From Agromyces sp. ISL-38 (lineage in GTDB: Bacteria > Actinomycetota > Actinomycetes > Actinomycetales > Microbacteriaceae): a stretch of 64,000 nt of DNA. The notes under the pieces are model-generated. The model made no database searches. It worked only from the letters and a program-made list of their open reading frames with translations, and was not told where the DNA came from. Location: the NCBI RefSeq assembly GCF_018613935.1, contig NZ_JAGGPF010000010.1, forward strand, positions 248,001 through 312,000. The letters run 5' to 3'. Shown here piece after piece: positions 25,967-34,910 of the stretch. The first letter of the stretch is position 1. Every line of letters begins with the position of its first letter. A program made the translations under genes and the position numbers.

Positions 25967-27828
25967 GTCGGCCTCCTGCGGCGCCGCAGGACCACCACGA
26001 CGACGGCCGCGCCCAGGAGCAGCACTGCCGGAACGACCACGAACGGCCACCACGACGCGCTGTCGCCGCGCGCGGTTTCAGGAGTCGGTGCCGGTGCCAC
26101 CACCGCGAGGCTCGCGAGCGCGATGCGCGGCGCCGACGCGTCGCCGCGCACCACGAGGTCGTAGCGTCCGGGATCGAGAGGACCGGGCACTCTCACCTCC
26201 GCCGCGGCGAGCGAGCCGTCTTCGCCCGCCGTGAGGGTCGCGAGCACGGATTGCGTCGGCATCCACCAGACGTCGGCGGTCTCGCCCGGCGTGAGCGAGC
26301 CAGGCGGCAGCGAGACGGTCACGGTCGCCGTCGCGGCGGGCTCGAGCTCGGCGGGCTCCACCGACAGCGTTTCGAGCGGGGCGCGCTCGGCGCTCGCCGT
26401 CGGCACCACGGGCGCCTCGCGCCACACCCAGGCGTACTCGGGCTGCGTCTGCGGGTTCAGGCCGGTGCTGTCGTACCGGGCCGCGTCGGCGAAGAGCGGA
26501 TCCGTCAGGCGCAGCACCTCCAGTCCCTCGTACATGTCGCTCGCGTAGAGGTACCCGTCGTACGGGTACACCGCCCAGATGCCCGCCGTGTAATCCATCG
26601 AGTAGCCGTAGCCGGGGCGGTCGAACCACGTGAGCTCGACCGGCGCGGCCGGGTCCGTGAAGTCGACCACGGAGACACCTCCCTCGAGCCATGCCTGCGA
26701 CACGATGAAGCGCCCGGGCACGGGCACGAGTCCTCCCGAGTGGGCGACGCACTTCTCGAGGTCGGACTGGGTCCGCGGCAGCTTGTAGGTGCCGACCTTG
26801 GCGAGGCCGCCCGGCTCGATGAGCCACACCGCGTCCGCGCCGCGGTCGGCGCCGAAGTCGGGCGAGCACGTGTTGACGAAGCCGTCGCCGAGTTCGTCTT
26901 GGAACACGATGCGGGTCGCGTCGTTGTCGAAGATCCCCGAATGCCAGAACGCGACGGCCGGGTCGCGCACCCGTTGCAGCACGACGGGGGCGAGCGGGTC
27001 GGCGATCGAGAGGAGCAGCCCGTCACCGCGGCACGAGGCCACGGCGAGCGCCTTGGCCGGGTACGCGGTGATGTCGTGGCATCCGGTGGTCGACCGGGTC
27101 TCCGCGCCGCCCGCGACGCGATCCTCGGTTCCGAACGCCGTCGCATCGTCGAAGAGGTCGAGGGCTCCCACGATTGCGGCGTCCTCAGGGGCGTCGAGCG
27201 GGACGTCGATGATCTGCAGGGGGTTCCGGCCCGTGCAGTCGATGGATGCGCCGCGGCTGTACGAGCTCACGTAGACGAACACCCGCGCCGAGCTCGCGGG
27301 ATCCGGCACGACGGTGTGCGTGTGCGAACCGCAGCGCGTGCGCACGGCGGCGGCGTAGCGGGGCGCGCTGGGATCGCTGATGTCGAAGATCCGGATGCCC
27401 TCCCAGTGCTCGATGGTCTCGGGCACGCGCGCGGCCTCGCAGGAGTCGTCGGACATGGTCTCGTCGATCGAGACGAACACGAGGTCGCCGACGGCGCTCA
27501 CGTCGCCCTGCCCTCCCGGGCACGAGACCGCGCTCACGAGCGTGGGCGCCGCGGGATCGGCGATGTCCCAGACGGAGAACCCGGCGTAGTTGCCCTGCAC
27601 GAGGTAGTCGCCGGTGAACGCGAGATCCGAGTTGATGAAGTTCGGATCGTCGCCCTGCCGGAAGGGATTGTCGCGATGGGCGACCCACTCGAGTCCCGGC
27701 CCGATCGACGGCTCCCGGTCAGCGGGTTGTGCCGTGGCGGGCGACGCGAGCAGCGCCGCTCCGATCGCGATGACCACGGCTCCCAGAGCGGCCGACCTCG
27801 CCCGCTGCACGGCGCCGCCGCCGGGCAC
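25963..27828 (-). CDS. LVIVD-repeat surface protein with C-terminal membrane anchor
   Basis: 621-residue exported protein. A Sec signal (about residues 1-33, cleavage near ATA-QP) is followed by beta-propeller-type repeats with the recurring pattern IxDISDPxxP (FSVWDIADPAAP, IRIFDISDPSAP, VSVVDFTDPAAP), then an Ig-like stretch, a hydrophobic segment (about 595-615) and a cationic RRRRRP tail typical of wall-spanning membrane anchors. Cysteines suggest disulfides outside. The start is a GTG at 27828 with a poor ribosome site; GTG 27810 is an alternative. Co-translated with the DUF305 lipoprotein, so the two may act together at the cell surface. Confidence 0.82.
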   Translation of the reverse strand: MPGGGAVQRARSAALGAVVIAIGAALLASPATAQPADREPSIGPGLEWVAHRDNPFRQGDDPNFINSDLAFTGDYLVQGNYAGFSVWDIADPAAPTLVSAVSCPGGQGDVSAVGDLVFVSIDETMSDDSCEAARVPETIEHWEGIRIFDISDPSAPRYAAAVRTRCGSHTHTVVPDPASSARVFVYVSSYSRGASIDCTGRNPLQIIDVPLDAPEDAAIVGALDLFDDATAFGTEDRVAGGAETRSTTGCHDITAYPAKALAVASCRGDGLLLSIADPLAPVVLQRVRDPAVAFWHSGIFDNDATRIVFQDELGDGFVNTCSPDFGADRGADAVWLIEPGGLAKVGTYKLPRTQSDLEKCVAHSGGLVPVPGRFIVSQAWLEGGVSVVDFTDPAAPVELTWFDRPGYGYSMDYTAGIWAVYPYDGYLYASDMYEGLEVLRLTDPLFADAARYDSTGLNPQTQPEYAWVWREAPVVPTASAERAPLETLSVEPAELEPAATATVTVSLPPGSLTPGETADVWWMPTQSVLATLTAGEDGSLAAAEVRVPGPLDPGRYDLVVRGDASAPRIALASLAVVAPAPTPETARGDSASWWPFVVVPAVLLLGAAVVVVVLRRRRRPT

Positions 27829-27831
27829 GGC

Positions 27832-28644
27832 TCAGTCCAGGATGTCGTCGTCGCGGCGCACGGGAGCCCCGGCGATGAACGCGTCGAGCGCTCCGCCGCG
27901 GAGGAGGTCGATGCGGCGCGGGCCGGCGTTCGCGCCGCGCTCGATCTCATCGTCTGCCAATGGCGCTGCGGATGCCGCGAACACGACGTTGCCGAGGCTC
28001 GCGTCCGCCACGACGGCGGGGGAGGCGAGGGCGACGACCACGGGATGGAGCGACGCGAGCGTCGCGCCGACCTCCCGGCTCATCGCGAGCCCCGGTGAGG
28101 CGAGCGTATTGACGACGATGACGCCGTCGGGTGCGAGGAGCTGCCCGAGCTCCGTGAAGAACTCCGCCGTCGACATGTGCCGGGGCGACACGCTGCCCGA
28201 GAAGACGTCGACGATCGCGAGGTCATAGCCGCCGCCGGTGCGCGCCGCTCGCTCGACCGCTGCGCGCCCGTCGTCGAACTCGACCGTGAGCTCGAGCTCA
28301 TCGGCGAGCGGCAGCGCGTCGAGCACGAAGTCGAAGAGCTCCCGGTGCAGCTCGATGACATGCTGAACCGAGCCAGGACGAGTGGCGCCGACGTACCGCG
28401 GGATGGTGAGGCCGCCTGCGCCGAGGTGCAGCACCCGGATGGGAAGGCCGCGCTCGCGGCACCCGTCGATCACCGAGGCGATCATGCGCGTGTACTCGAG
28501 CTGGAGATCGAGCGGATCGCGCGGATTGACGTGCGATTGCGTGGTGCCCTCGATCACGAGGGAGTATCCGCCGTGCGTTCCGCGTTCGGGCAGCAGTCGC
28601 GCGCTCACCCGCTCACCATCGAGTTCAAGCCGGGGTTCGCCCAT
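27832..28644 (-). CDS. Spermidine-synthase-like protein
   Basis: 270-residue Rossmann-fold protein related to polyamine aminopropyltransferases: VLHLGAGGLTIPRYV is the nucleotide-binding loop, VIELHREL the acidic strand end, YDLAIVDVFSG the fourth strand. It is shorter than true spermidine synthases, and I do not see the usual substrate Asp pair clearly, so it may be another SAM-dependent enzyme. No signal peptide. A TAGTGT -10 box 7 nt before the ATG suggests a leaderless mRNA. It is followed after 3 nt by the LVIVD gene, so it probably heads that operon. Confidence 0.75.
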   Translation of the reverse strand: MGEPRLELDGERVSARLLPERGTHGGYSLVIEGTTQSHVNPRDPLDLQLEYTRMIASVIDGCRERGLPIRVLHLGAGGLTIPRYVGATRPGSVQHVIELHRELFDFVLDALPLADELELTVEFDDGRAAVERAARTGGGYDLAIVDVFSGSVSPRHMSTAEFFTELGQLLAPDGVIVVNTLASPGLAMSREVGATLASLHPVVVALASPAVVADASLGNVVFAASAAPLADDEIERGANAGPRRIDLLRGGALDAFIAGAPVRRDDDILD

Positions 28645-28819
28645 GTCCACCACACTAGGTCGGCGCGGTCCGGCAGGCCAGACGGCGCGGCGATTTCGGA
28701 ATCATCGGGGTGGAGTCCTCCTGCCGCACGCCTCAGCGCCATAAGATGTGCGCCAGAAGCCGTGCATCCCAAGGGCGGGGGCAGTTCGGTCTGGAATGTC
28801 CGGCAGACGGGGGCACACG

Positions 28820-29842
28820 GTGCGCACGGCTCAATCGGAAGACATCTCGGTGGGGTGGGACGATCGCGTCCTCGCGACGCATACGACCCCCCATTTCATG
28901 CAGAGCAGCACGTGGGGGTCCATCCGGTCGGATGGCCCGTGGCACGTGTCCCGGCGCGGATTCGGCGCCGAGTGCGACTACCCCGTGCTCGTGTTCGAGC
29001 GGCACGCGGAGGGGTTCGGCACGCTCGCGCACGTGGCGCGGGTGAGCGGCCTCGCCCCGGCGGACATCGCACCGCTCAGCGAGCGCATCCGAGCCGACCG
29101 CGGCAGGGCGTTCGCGACGAAGATCGAGGTGTACCAGCCGCGCGACGAGCGGCTCGTCGCGGCCTTCGAGTCGCTCGGATGGCTCCCCACCCGTGCCTCC
29201 CAGTACCGGTTCTCCGTCGTCATCGAGACCGCGATGGGCGAGGAGCGGATCTTCGCGAGCATGAAGAAGCGCGCGCGCAACGAGATCCGGATCGCCGAGC
29301 GGAAGGGCGTCGTCACGGGCCGGGTGCAGCTCACCGACGAGAATCGGCGGAGCATGCTCGGTCTCGTGCGGGAGACCGAGGATCGGTCGGGCGCGTTCTT
29401 CCGGCCGGCCGAATACCTCGAGCGGGTGTGGCAGGCGTTCGTCGGCGACGACCGCGGCCGCTTGTACTTCGCCTGGCACGACGGTCGGGTCGTGGCCGGG
29501 GCATTCGTCACGCTCTTCGGGAGGAACGCGTGGTTCAAGGACGGCGGCTCGCTGCGCGACCAGCCCCAGCTGATGGCCTCGCGCCTGCTGCAGTGGGCGA
29601 TCATGCGCGACCTCGCGGCATCCGGAATCGAACGCTACGACCTCGGCCACGTGCCGCCACCGGCCGAGCCCGACGCACCCGGCCAGGGGGTGCTCACCTT
29701 CAAGAGCGCATTCACGAGCGACGTGCTCGAGTACATGCCGGCGTTCCAGCTCTCGCACGCCGACGGCGCCGAGGAGTGGCGCCTCAGCGAGAGCGGATTC
29801 CTCGCCCGTTACCGCGAGCGCACCGGCGACTACTGGTATTGA
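28820..29842 (+). CDS. FemAB/FemX-type aminoacyltransferase (peptidoglycan bridge family)
   Basis: 340-residue protein with two GNAT-like halves. TPHFMQSSTWGSI near the N-terminus and RARNEIRIAERKGV in the middle are typical of lipid II interpeptide-bridge transferases, which use aminoacyl-tRNA; the C-terminal FKDGGSLRDQPQLMASRLLQWAIM helix and YDLGHVPP also fit. A TAAGAT -10 box is at 28742-28747. I choose GTG 28820 for its GGGGG ribosome site; ATG 28796 or 28748 are possible upstream starts. In this family of bacteria it may add the bridge residue of B-type peptidoglycan (inference). Confidence 0.82.
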   Translation: MRTAQSEDISVGWDDRVLATHTTPHFMQSSTWGSIRSDGPWHVSRRGFGAECDYPVLVFERHAEGFGTLAHVARVSGLAPADIAPLSERIRADRGRAFATKIEVYQPRDERLVAAFESLGWLPTRASQYRFSVVIETAMGEERIFASMKKRARNEIRIAERKGVVTGRVQLTDENRRSMLGLVRETEDRSGAFFRPAEYLERVWQAFVGDDRGRLYFAWHDGRVVAGAFVTLFGRNAWFKDGGSLRDQPQLMASRLLQWAIMRDLAASGIERYDLGHVPPPAEPDAPGQGVLTFKSAFTSDVLEYMPAFQLSHADGAEEWRLSESGFLARYRERTGDYWY

Positions 29843-29860
29843 GCGCTGGCGGCACTTGCG

Positions 29861-31030
29861 TCACGAGGCGGATGCCGCGGCATCCGTCGCCGGCACGACC
29901 CCGTCGCGGAGTTCCCGCGCGAGGTGCGCGACCACCGCTCTGAGGTCGCCGCCGGCGGCCTCCGCGACGCGGAGCTGGCGCTGGTAGCTCGCGCCGCCGT
30001 CGAGCGTCTGGCGCACGCCCTGCAGCTCGGCGGCGCACCCGAGGCGCTCGGCGATCGGCGCGAGGGTCGTCAACAGCTCGCGCAGGTCGTCGGTGACGAG
30101 CCGCTCGGTGCCCGCGACATCCGTGATCACTTCGGCGTCGAGTCCGTAGCGCGCGGCACGCCACTTGTTCTCGCGAACGTACCAGGGCTGCAGCACCGTG
30201 AGGGTGTGGCCCTCGTCGAGTCGCGTGCTCATCCACTCGACGAGACACTGCACGAGTGCGCCGATGGCCGCGATCTCGGCTGCCGTCGAGACGCCGTCGC
30301 ACACGCGCACCTCGACGGTGCCCCAGCGAGGGGAGGGGCGGATGTCCCAGCGCACCTCGCTGTGGTCCTCGATCACGCCGGTGCGCACGAGGTCGCCGAC
30401 GTAGCGCTCGTACGCCGCCCAGTCGGCGAGCGGATACGGCAGCCCGGCCGTGGGCAGCTGCTGGAACATGAGCGCCCGGTTCGAGGCGTACCCCGTGTCG
30501 ACGCCCGCCCAGAACGGGCTCGACGCCGAGAGTGCCTGCAGGTGGGGAAGGTAGGCGAGCAGGCCGTCGAGGATCGGCAGTGCCTTGTCGCGCTCGTCGA
30601 TGCCCACGTGCACGTGGATGCCCCAGATCATCATGTTGCGGCCCCACCACCGGGTGCGGTCGATGAGCTTGTGATACCGCGGTTTGTCGGTGAGGTGCTG
30701 GTCGTACCACTGGCTGAACGGGTGCGAGCCGCTGCACACGAGCTCGTACTCGCCGAGCCCGTCGATCACCTCCCGCACCTCCGCGAGCTGGCCCTCGAGA
30801 TCGGCGACGGCGCCCGCGACGCGCTCGTGCACGCCGCTCACGAGCTCGACCGTGTTCGTCAGCAGCTCCGAGGTGATGAACGGATGCCGCCCCGACGTGC
30901 TGCCCGCATCGAGGATGCGGAGCACCTCGTCGGCGACCGAGGCGAGCTCTCCCGTGGCGCGGTCGACGATCGCGATCTCCCACTCGAGTCCGACCGTGGA
31001 ACGGGCGGATCGGGCGAAGTCGATGTGCAT
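29861..31030 (-). CDS. ybdK: Carboxylate-amine ligase, YbdK/GCS2 family
   Basis: 389-residue ATP-grasp-like glutamate-cysteine ligase family 2 protein. [11 protein letters not shown] near residue 13, [13 protein letters not shown] at about 132-144 and the [16 protein letters not shown] segment at about 292-307 are family hallmarks. E. coli YbdK has weak glutamate-cysteine ligase activity; the physiological product in actinobacteria is not certain. A 9-residue Ala/Ser-rich tail contains the palindrome described above. It is convergent with the FemX-type gene and divergent from rpsP. Confidence 0.9.
   Translation of the reverse strand: MHIDFARSARSTVGLEWEIAIVDRATGELASVADEVLRILDAGSTSGRHPFITSELLTNTVELVSGVHERVAGAVADLEGQLAEVREVIDGLGEYELVCSGSHPFSQWYDQHLTDKPRYHKLIDRTRWWGRNMMIWGIHVHVGIDERDKALPILDGLLAYLPHLQALSASSPFWAGVDTGYASNRALMFQQLPTAGLPYPLADWAAYERYVGDLVRTGVIEDHSEVRWDIRPSPRWGTVEVRVCDGVSTAAEIAAIGALVQCLVEWMSTRLDEGHTLTVLQPWYVRENKWRAARYGLDAEVITDVAGTERLVTDDLRELLTTLAPIAERLGCAAELQGVRQTLDGGASYQRQLRVAEAAGGDLRAVVAHLARELRDGVVPATDAAASAS
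29869..29886. terminator. 18-bp perfect palindrome between convergent genes
   Basis: CGGATGCCGCGGCATCCG is self-complementary and sits in the last codons of the YbdK-type gene, 27 bp after the convergent FemX-type stop. As RNA it would form a GGATGCC/GGCATCC hairpin and could end both transcripts. No T-run. Confidence 0.45.
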
Positions 31031-31255
31031 GCTGGGCCCCCATCCGGGCAGGGCGTGTGGGCGTCTGTCGGCCCATCATGGCATGCACACCGGGCGATTA
31101 TCCTTGCGGCGGGATTTCTGCAAGAATGGTCAGTCGAGTTCAGTATCGCCCGACCCTCTATCCGGCGCGCAGAACCCCATAGAGCTTCCGCCGAGTGTGC
31201 ACCCCACGCTCACGGCTGTCAGTTCGCTTACCTCACAACATTTTTCAGGAGAATT

Positions 31256-31657
31256 GTGGCTGTCAAGATCCGTCTCAAGCGCCATGGCAAGATCCGTGCG
31301 CCCTATTACCGCATCGTCGTCGCCGACTCGCGCACCAAGCGCGATGGTCGAGTGATCGAGGAGATCGGCAAGTACCACCCCACCCAGGAGCCCTCGTTCA
31401 TCGAGGTCGACTCCGACCGCGCCCAGTACTGGCTCTCCGTCGGCGCACAGCCGACCGAGCAGGTCGCGGCCATCCTCAAGCTCACGGGCGACTGGGGCAA
31501 GTTCAAGGGCGACAAGGACGCTGTGTCGACCGTGCGCGTCGCAGAGCCCAAGCCCGCCTTCCAGGTCGACGAGACCAAGAAGCCGGTGCTGAAGCCCAAG
31601 GCCGAGAAGCCCGCCAAGACCGAGGCTCCGGCCGAGACCGCGACGGACGAGGCGTAA
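31256..31657 (+). CDS. rpsP: 30S ribosomal protein S16
   Basis: 133-residue S16. Core [20 protein letters not shown] is intact; after about residue 85 there is a Lys/Ala/Glu-rich tail typical for actinobacteria. GTG start with AGGAG at 31247-31251. First gene of rpsP-khpA-rimM-trmD; the next start is only 3 nt after its stop. Confidence 0.98.
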   Translation: MAVKIRLKRHGKIRAPYYRIVVADSRTKRDGRVIEEIGKYHPTQEPSFIEVDSDRAQYWLSVGAQPTEQVAAILKLTGDWGKFKGDKDAVSTVRVAEPKPAFQVDETKKPVLKPKAEKPAKTEAPAETATDEA

Positions 31658-31660
31658 GCC

Positions 31661-31897
31661 TTGCTCCAGTCCGCGCTCGAACACCTCGTCAAGGGGATCG
31701 TCGATCACCCTGACGATGTGAAGGTCGTCTCCGCGTCGAGCGCACGCGGCGAGGTCCTCGAGGTTCACGTGAACCCCGAGGACCTCGGTCGCGTCATCGG
31801 CCGTGCAGGCCGCACCGCGAAGGCGCTCCGCACCCTCGTGACCGCCCTCGCCGACGGTCGCCGCGTTCGCGTCGACGTCGTCGACACCGACGACTGA
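31661..31897 (+). CDS. khpA: KH-domain RNA-binding protein KhpA
   Basis: 78-residue single KH-domain protein. The GxxG loop is GRAG in LGRVIGRAGRTAKALRTL. Starts with TTG directly after rpsP; family members between rpsP and rimM are the standard order. KhpA proteins bind mRNA and affect cell size and division in Gram-positives. Confidence 0.94.
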   Translation: MLQSALEHLVKGIVDHPDDVKVVSASSARGEVLEVHVNPEDLGRVIGRAGRTAKALRTLVTALADGRRVRVDVVDTDD

Positions 31898-31898
31898 C

Positions 31899-32588
31899 GT
31901 GTCCGACGCACCAGGCACGCAGCTCCGCGTCGGTCGTCTCACGAAGGCGCACGGGCTCAAGGGCGCCATCAAGATCGAGCTCTACACCGACGACCCCGAC
32001 CGGCGATTCGTGCCCGGCGCCGTCTTCACCCTGCAGGTGCCCGACACCTCGCCGTGGCACGGCAAGAGCCTCACGCTTCGTGAGCTCCGCTGGTACAACG
32101 GGCACGCCGTCGGCTTCTTCGAGGGCGTCGACGACCGCTCGGCCGCTGAGGGCCTCGCCAAGGCGATCCTCTGGGTCGACTCGAGCGCTGAAGAGGCACC
32201 GGAAGACGACGCGTGGTACGACCACCAGCTCGTGGGTCTCGCCGTCGTCCGCGACGGCGAGCGCATCGGCGAGGTCAGCCACGTCGAGCATCTCCCAGCG
32301 CAAGACCTGCTGATCGTGAAGGCGCGCGGCCGAGAGGTCATGGTGCCGTTCGTGTCGGCGATCGTGCCCGAGGTCGACCTCGCGGCCGGCACGGTCACGG
32401 TGACGCCGCCGCCGGGGCTCTTCGAGGAGCTGCCCGAGGCCGAGGAGGCCCAGGCCGGTGGCGCGGCACTCGAGGGCGACGCCCCGGAGGCCGAGGCCGG
32501 CGCATCCGACGGGACGCAGCACGCCGAGGCATCCGAGTCGACCGCCGATGGAACAGGCGACGACACCGGCGACCACGCCGGCGCGTAG
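31899..32588 (+). CDS. rimM: 16S rRNA processing protein RimM
   Basis: 229-residue ribosome maturation factor binding S19 and aiding 30S head assembly. N-terminal domain begins [19 protein letters not shown]; the PRC-barrel domain lies at about 100-170 with [13 protein letters not shown]. The last 55 or so residues are an acidic Ala/Glu/Asp/Thr tail of low complexity, not part of the standard fold. GTG start 1 nt after khpA. Confidence 0.96.
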   Translation: MSDAPGTQLRVGRLTKAHGLKGAIKIELYTDDPDRRFVPGAVFTLQVPDTSPWHGKSLTLRELRWYNGHAVGFFEGVDDRSAAEGLAKAILWVDSSAEEAPEDDAWYDHQLVGLAVVRDGERIGEVSHVEHLPAQDLLIVKARGREVMVPFVSAIVPEVDLAAGTVTVTPPPGLFEELPEAEEAQAGGAALEGDAPEAEAGASDGTQHAEASESTADGTGDDTGDHAGA

Positions 32589-32598
32589 GCTCGCCCCC

Positions 32599-33285
32599 AT
32601 GCGGATCGACATCGTCACGATCTTCCCGGAGTTCTTCTCGGTGCTCGACGTGTCGTTGCTCGGGCGCGCCCGGCAGGCCGGCATCCTCCAGGTCGCGACC
32701 CACGACCTGCGGGAGCACACCCACGACCGCCATCGCACGGTCGACGACACGCCCTACGGCGGCGGTGCCGGCATGGTGATGAAACCCGAGCCCTGGGGCG
32801 AGGCGCTCGACGCGCTCGTCACCGACGAGACCGTGCTCATCGTGCCATCGCCCGCCGGTGAGCCGTTCACGCAACAGCTCGCACGCGAGCTCGCGCACGC
32901 GCCGCATCTCGTCTTCGCCTGCGGTCGCTACGAGGGCATCGACCAACGGGTCGTCGACCACTACGCGAGTCGCATCCCGGTTCGCCTGATCAGCCTCGGC
33001 GACTACGTGCTGAACGGCGGAGAGGTTGCTGCGATGGCCATGATCGAGGCCGTCGGCCGACTCGTGCCCGGTGTCGTCGGCAACCCCGAGAGCCTTGTCG
33101 AGGAGTCGCACGAAGACGGGCTCCTCGAGTATCCGAGCTACACGAAGCCGGCCCTCTGGCGGGGGCTCGAGGTGCCACCCGTACTGCTCTCGGGCAACCA
33201 CGGCGCCGTCGCCGCCTGGCGGCGCGAGCAGCAGATCGAGCGCACCCGTCGAGTGCGTCCCGAGCTGCTCGACGATCGAGGCTGA
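32599..33285 (+). CDS. trmD: tRNA (guanine37-N1)-methyltransferase
   Basis: 228-residue SPOUT methyltransferase making m1G37 in t[35 protein letters not shown] and the trefoil-knot [18 protein letters not shown] are all present. ATG is 10 nt after the rimM stop; TAGGCT, overlapping the rimM TAG, could be an extra -10 for a leaderless transcript. Last gene of the cluster. Confidence 0.97.
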   Translation: MRIDIVTIFPEFFSVLDVSLLGRARQAGILQVATHDLREHTHDRHRTVDDTPYGGGAGMVMKPEPWGEALDALVTDETVLIVPSPAGEPFTQQLARELAHAPHLVFACGRYEGIDQRVVDHYASRIPVRLISLGDYVLNGGEVAAMAMIEAVGRLVPGVVGNPESLVEESHEDGLLEYPSYTKPALWRGLEVPPVLLSGNHGAVAAWRREQQIERTRRVRPELLDDRG

Positions 33286-33326
33286 ACCGGGCCGACCGGC
33301 CGTCCCGCCCACGAACGGGTGCATGA

Positions 33327-33364
33327 TTCACGTGCGTGAAACATGCGGGTGTCCGCTCCGAAAC
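33327..33364 (+). promoter_or_regulatory. GlnR-like nitrogen box upstream of the chelatase gene
   Basis: Four five-base elements at exact 11-bp steps: TTCAC, GAAAC, GTGTC, GAAAC (starts 33327, 33338, 33349, 33360). The published actinobacterial GlnR consensus is gTnAC-n6-GaAAC-n6-GtnAC-n6-GAAAC; both b-type elements are perfect and both a-type elements match 4 of 5. A TATGTT -10-like element follows at 33375, and the ATG is 64 bp after the box. The first two elements also lie in a 26-bp dyad (33321-33346). Confidence 0.6.
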
Positions 33365-33427
33365 ACGCCGTCCCTATGTTCGTAACGACGGACGCGGCTC
33401 CGTCGATGCGCAACGACGGGAGCGGCG

Positions 33428-34189
33428 ATGAGCGGGTCTGGGCCTGACGAGGGCAACGCGATCGGAGACCCGCCCCTCACGCTCCTCGCCGTGACCCACG
33501 GCGAGCCGTCGGCCGACAACCGCTCGGCGATCATCGGCCTCGTCGACGCCGTCGCCGCCGAGGTGCCCGCAGTCGAGATCGGCATCAGCTTCGTCGATGC
33601 CCAGAACTCGGATGTCGCCGCAGCACTCGCGCAGCACGCGGGCACGCCGGCCGTGATCGTGCCGCTCGTGCTCTCGGCGGGGTTCCACGTGCGAACCGGC
33701 CTCTCACAGGGAATCAACCAGCTTCCGCCCGGGGGCCCCGGACTCGCCGAGCCGCTCGGACCCGACGCGAGGATCGTCGAGGTGCTCGCCGAACGGCTCG
33801 AGGCGGTCGGTCTCGGTCCGACCGACGCCATCGTGCTCGCGGCCGCAGGGTCGAACGACCCGCGCGCCGTGCGCGAGTGCTTCGAGACCGGGCGCCTGCT
33901 CGGTGCCCGGCTGGGTCGGCCCGTCACGGTCGGGTTCATCGCCGCAGCCATCCCGCGCCTGCCCGACGCGATCGAGATGATCCGCGAGGTGCACCCCGGG
34001 TCGCGCGTCATCGTGGCCACCTACCTGCTCGCGCCCGGCGCGTTCAACGATGCCGCGAACGCGGTCGGTGCCGATGCGGTCTCCGAGCCGCTCATGCTTC
34101 CGGGCCGTCCGGCGCCCGGTCCGATCGTCGAACTCGTCGTCGACCGGTACCTGGCGGCCGTCGAGCGCCTCGACCGGCACATGTCCTGA
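33428..34189 (+). CDS. CbiX/SirB-type sirohydrochlorin chelatase family protein
   Basis: 253-residue two-half CbiX-like protein. Begins LTLLAVTHGEPS, where family members have a metal-binding His; second half repeats the fold with VLAAAGSNDPRA. SirB-type enzymes insert iron into sirohydrochlorin to make siroheme for nitrite and sulfite reductases. ATG has GGGAG upstream. Convergent with a paralogue at 34191-34910 (1 nt between stops). GlnR-like control fits a role in nitrite assimilation. Which paralogue is the real ferrochelatase cannot be told from sequence. Confidence 0.85.
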   Translation: MSGSGPDEGNAIGDPPLTLLAVTHGEPSADNRSAIIGLVDAVAAEVPAVEIGISFVDAQNSDVAAALAQHAGTPAVIVPLVLSAGFHVRTGLSQGINQLPPGGPGLAEPLGPDARIVEVLAERLEAVGLGPTDAIVLAAAGSNDPRAVRECFETGRLLGARLGRPVTVGFIAAAIPRLPDAIEMIREVHPGSRVIVATYLLAPGAFNDAANAVGADAVSEPLMLPGRPAPGPIVELVVDRYLAAVERLDRHMS

Positions 34190-34190
34190 T

Positions 34191-34910
34191 TCAGCGTGCG
34201 CCGATGCCCGCCGCACGGCTCGTGCCCGTGAGCGGGAGCCGTGCCGACCGGTACCGGTCGATGGCGAGCTCGGCCAGGCGAGGATCGGGTGCGAGCGGCG
34301 CCGAGACGAAGTCGGCACCGGCTTCGAGCAGCCGGTCGTGGAAGTATCCAGGGGCGAGCAGATACGACGCGATCACGACGCGACCGCCACTCGTCGCGCG
34401 AGCGGCGGCGACGGCGGCCGGAACGCTCGGAGTGGCGCTCGCGCCGTAGCCGATCGTCACGGTGCCGGGCCAGGATGCCCGAAGCAGCGTCGCGAGTCGT
34501 TCGACGTCGTCGGCGGCGCGCGGATCGCTCGACCCGGCAGCGGCGAGCACCACGTGGTCTGCCGGCGTGGCACCGGCCTGGACGAGCCGCTCCACGAGGA
34601 TCTCGGCGAGCACGGGGTGCGGCCCGAGCGAGGCCGCGACGCCGACCTGCGAGGCCGCGCCTCCGGCAGCCCGAGCGATGTCGACGCGCACGTGGTATCC
34701 GGTCGACAGGAGGAGCGGCACGATGATCGCGTCGCCATCGGGGTCGAGCAGGGAGACGACCTCGCCGAGGTCGGGACCCTGCACGTCGACGAACGCCTCG
34801 TGCACCGAGAGCGCCGGGCGGGAGCGACGTATCCCATCGACGATCGAGCGGATCGCCATGCGCCCGGCGGCGTCGTTCGTTCCATGCGAGCACGCGATGA
34901 GGGTGGTCAT
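34191..34910 (-). CDS. CbiX/SirB-type sirohydrochlorin chelatase family protein (paralogue)
   Basis: 239-residue homologue with the clearer chelatase N-terminus MTTLIACSHGTND, where the His is the expected metal ligand, and a second-half VLAAAGSSDPRA motif. Also has PLLLSTGYHVRVDI, the family signature. Its ATG overlaps the stop of the HemD gene (ATGA), so it is last in the nirB-nirD-cysG-hemD-chelatase operon. Of the two paralogues it is the better candidate for siroheme ferrochelatase. Confidence 0.88.
   Translation of the reverse strand: MTTLIACSHGTNDAAGRMAIRSIVDGIRRSRPALSVHEAFVDVQGPDLGEVVSLLDPDGDAIIVPLLLSTGYHVRVDIARAAGGAASQVGVAASLGPHPVLAEILVERLVQAGATPADHVVLAAAGSSDPRAADDVERLATLLRASWPGTVTIGYGASATPSVPAAVAAARATSGGRVVIASYLLAPGYFHDRLLEAGADFVSAPLAPDPRLAELAIDRYRSARLPLTGTSRAAGIGAR

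Noticed and set aside
33286..33427. Rho-independent terminator after trmD
   Set aside because: The best dyad (33321-33346) is better explained as part of the GlnR-like box; no T-run or clear loop.
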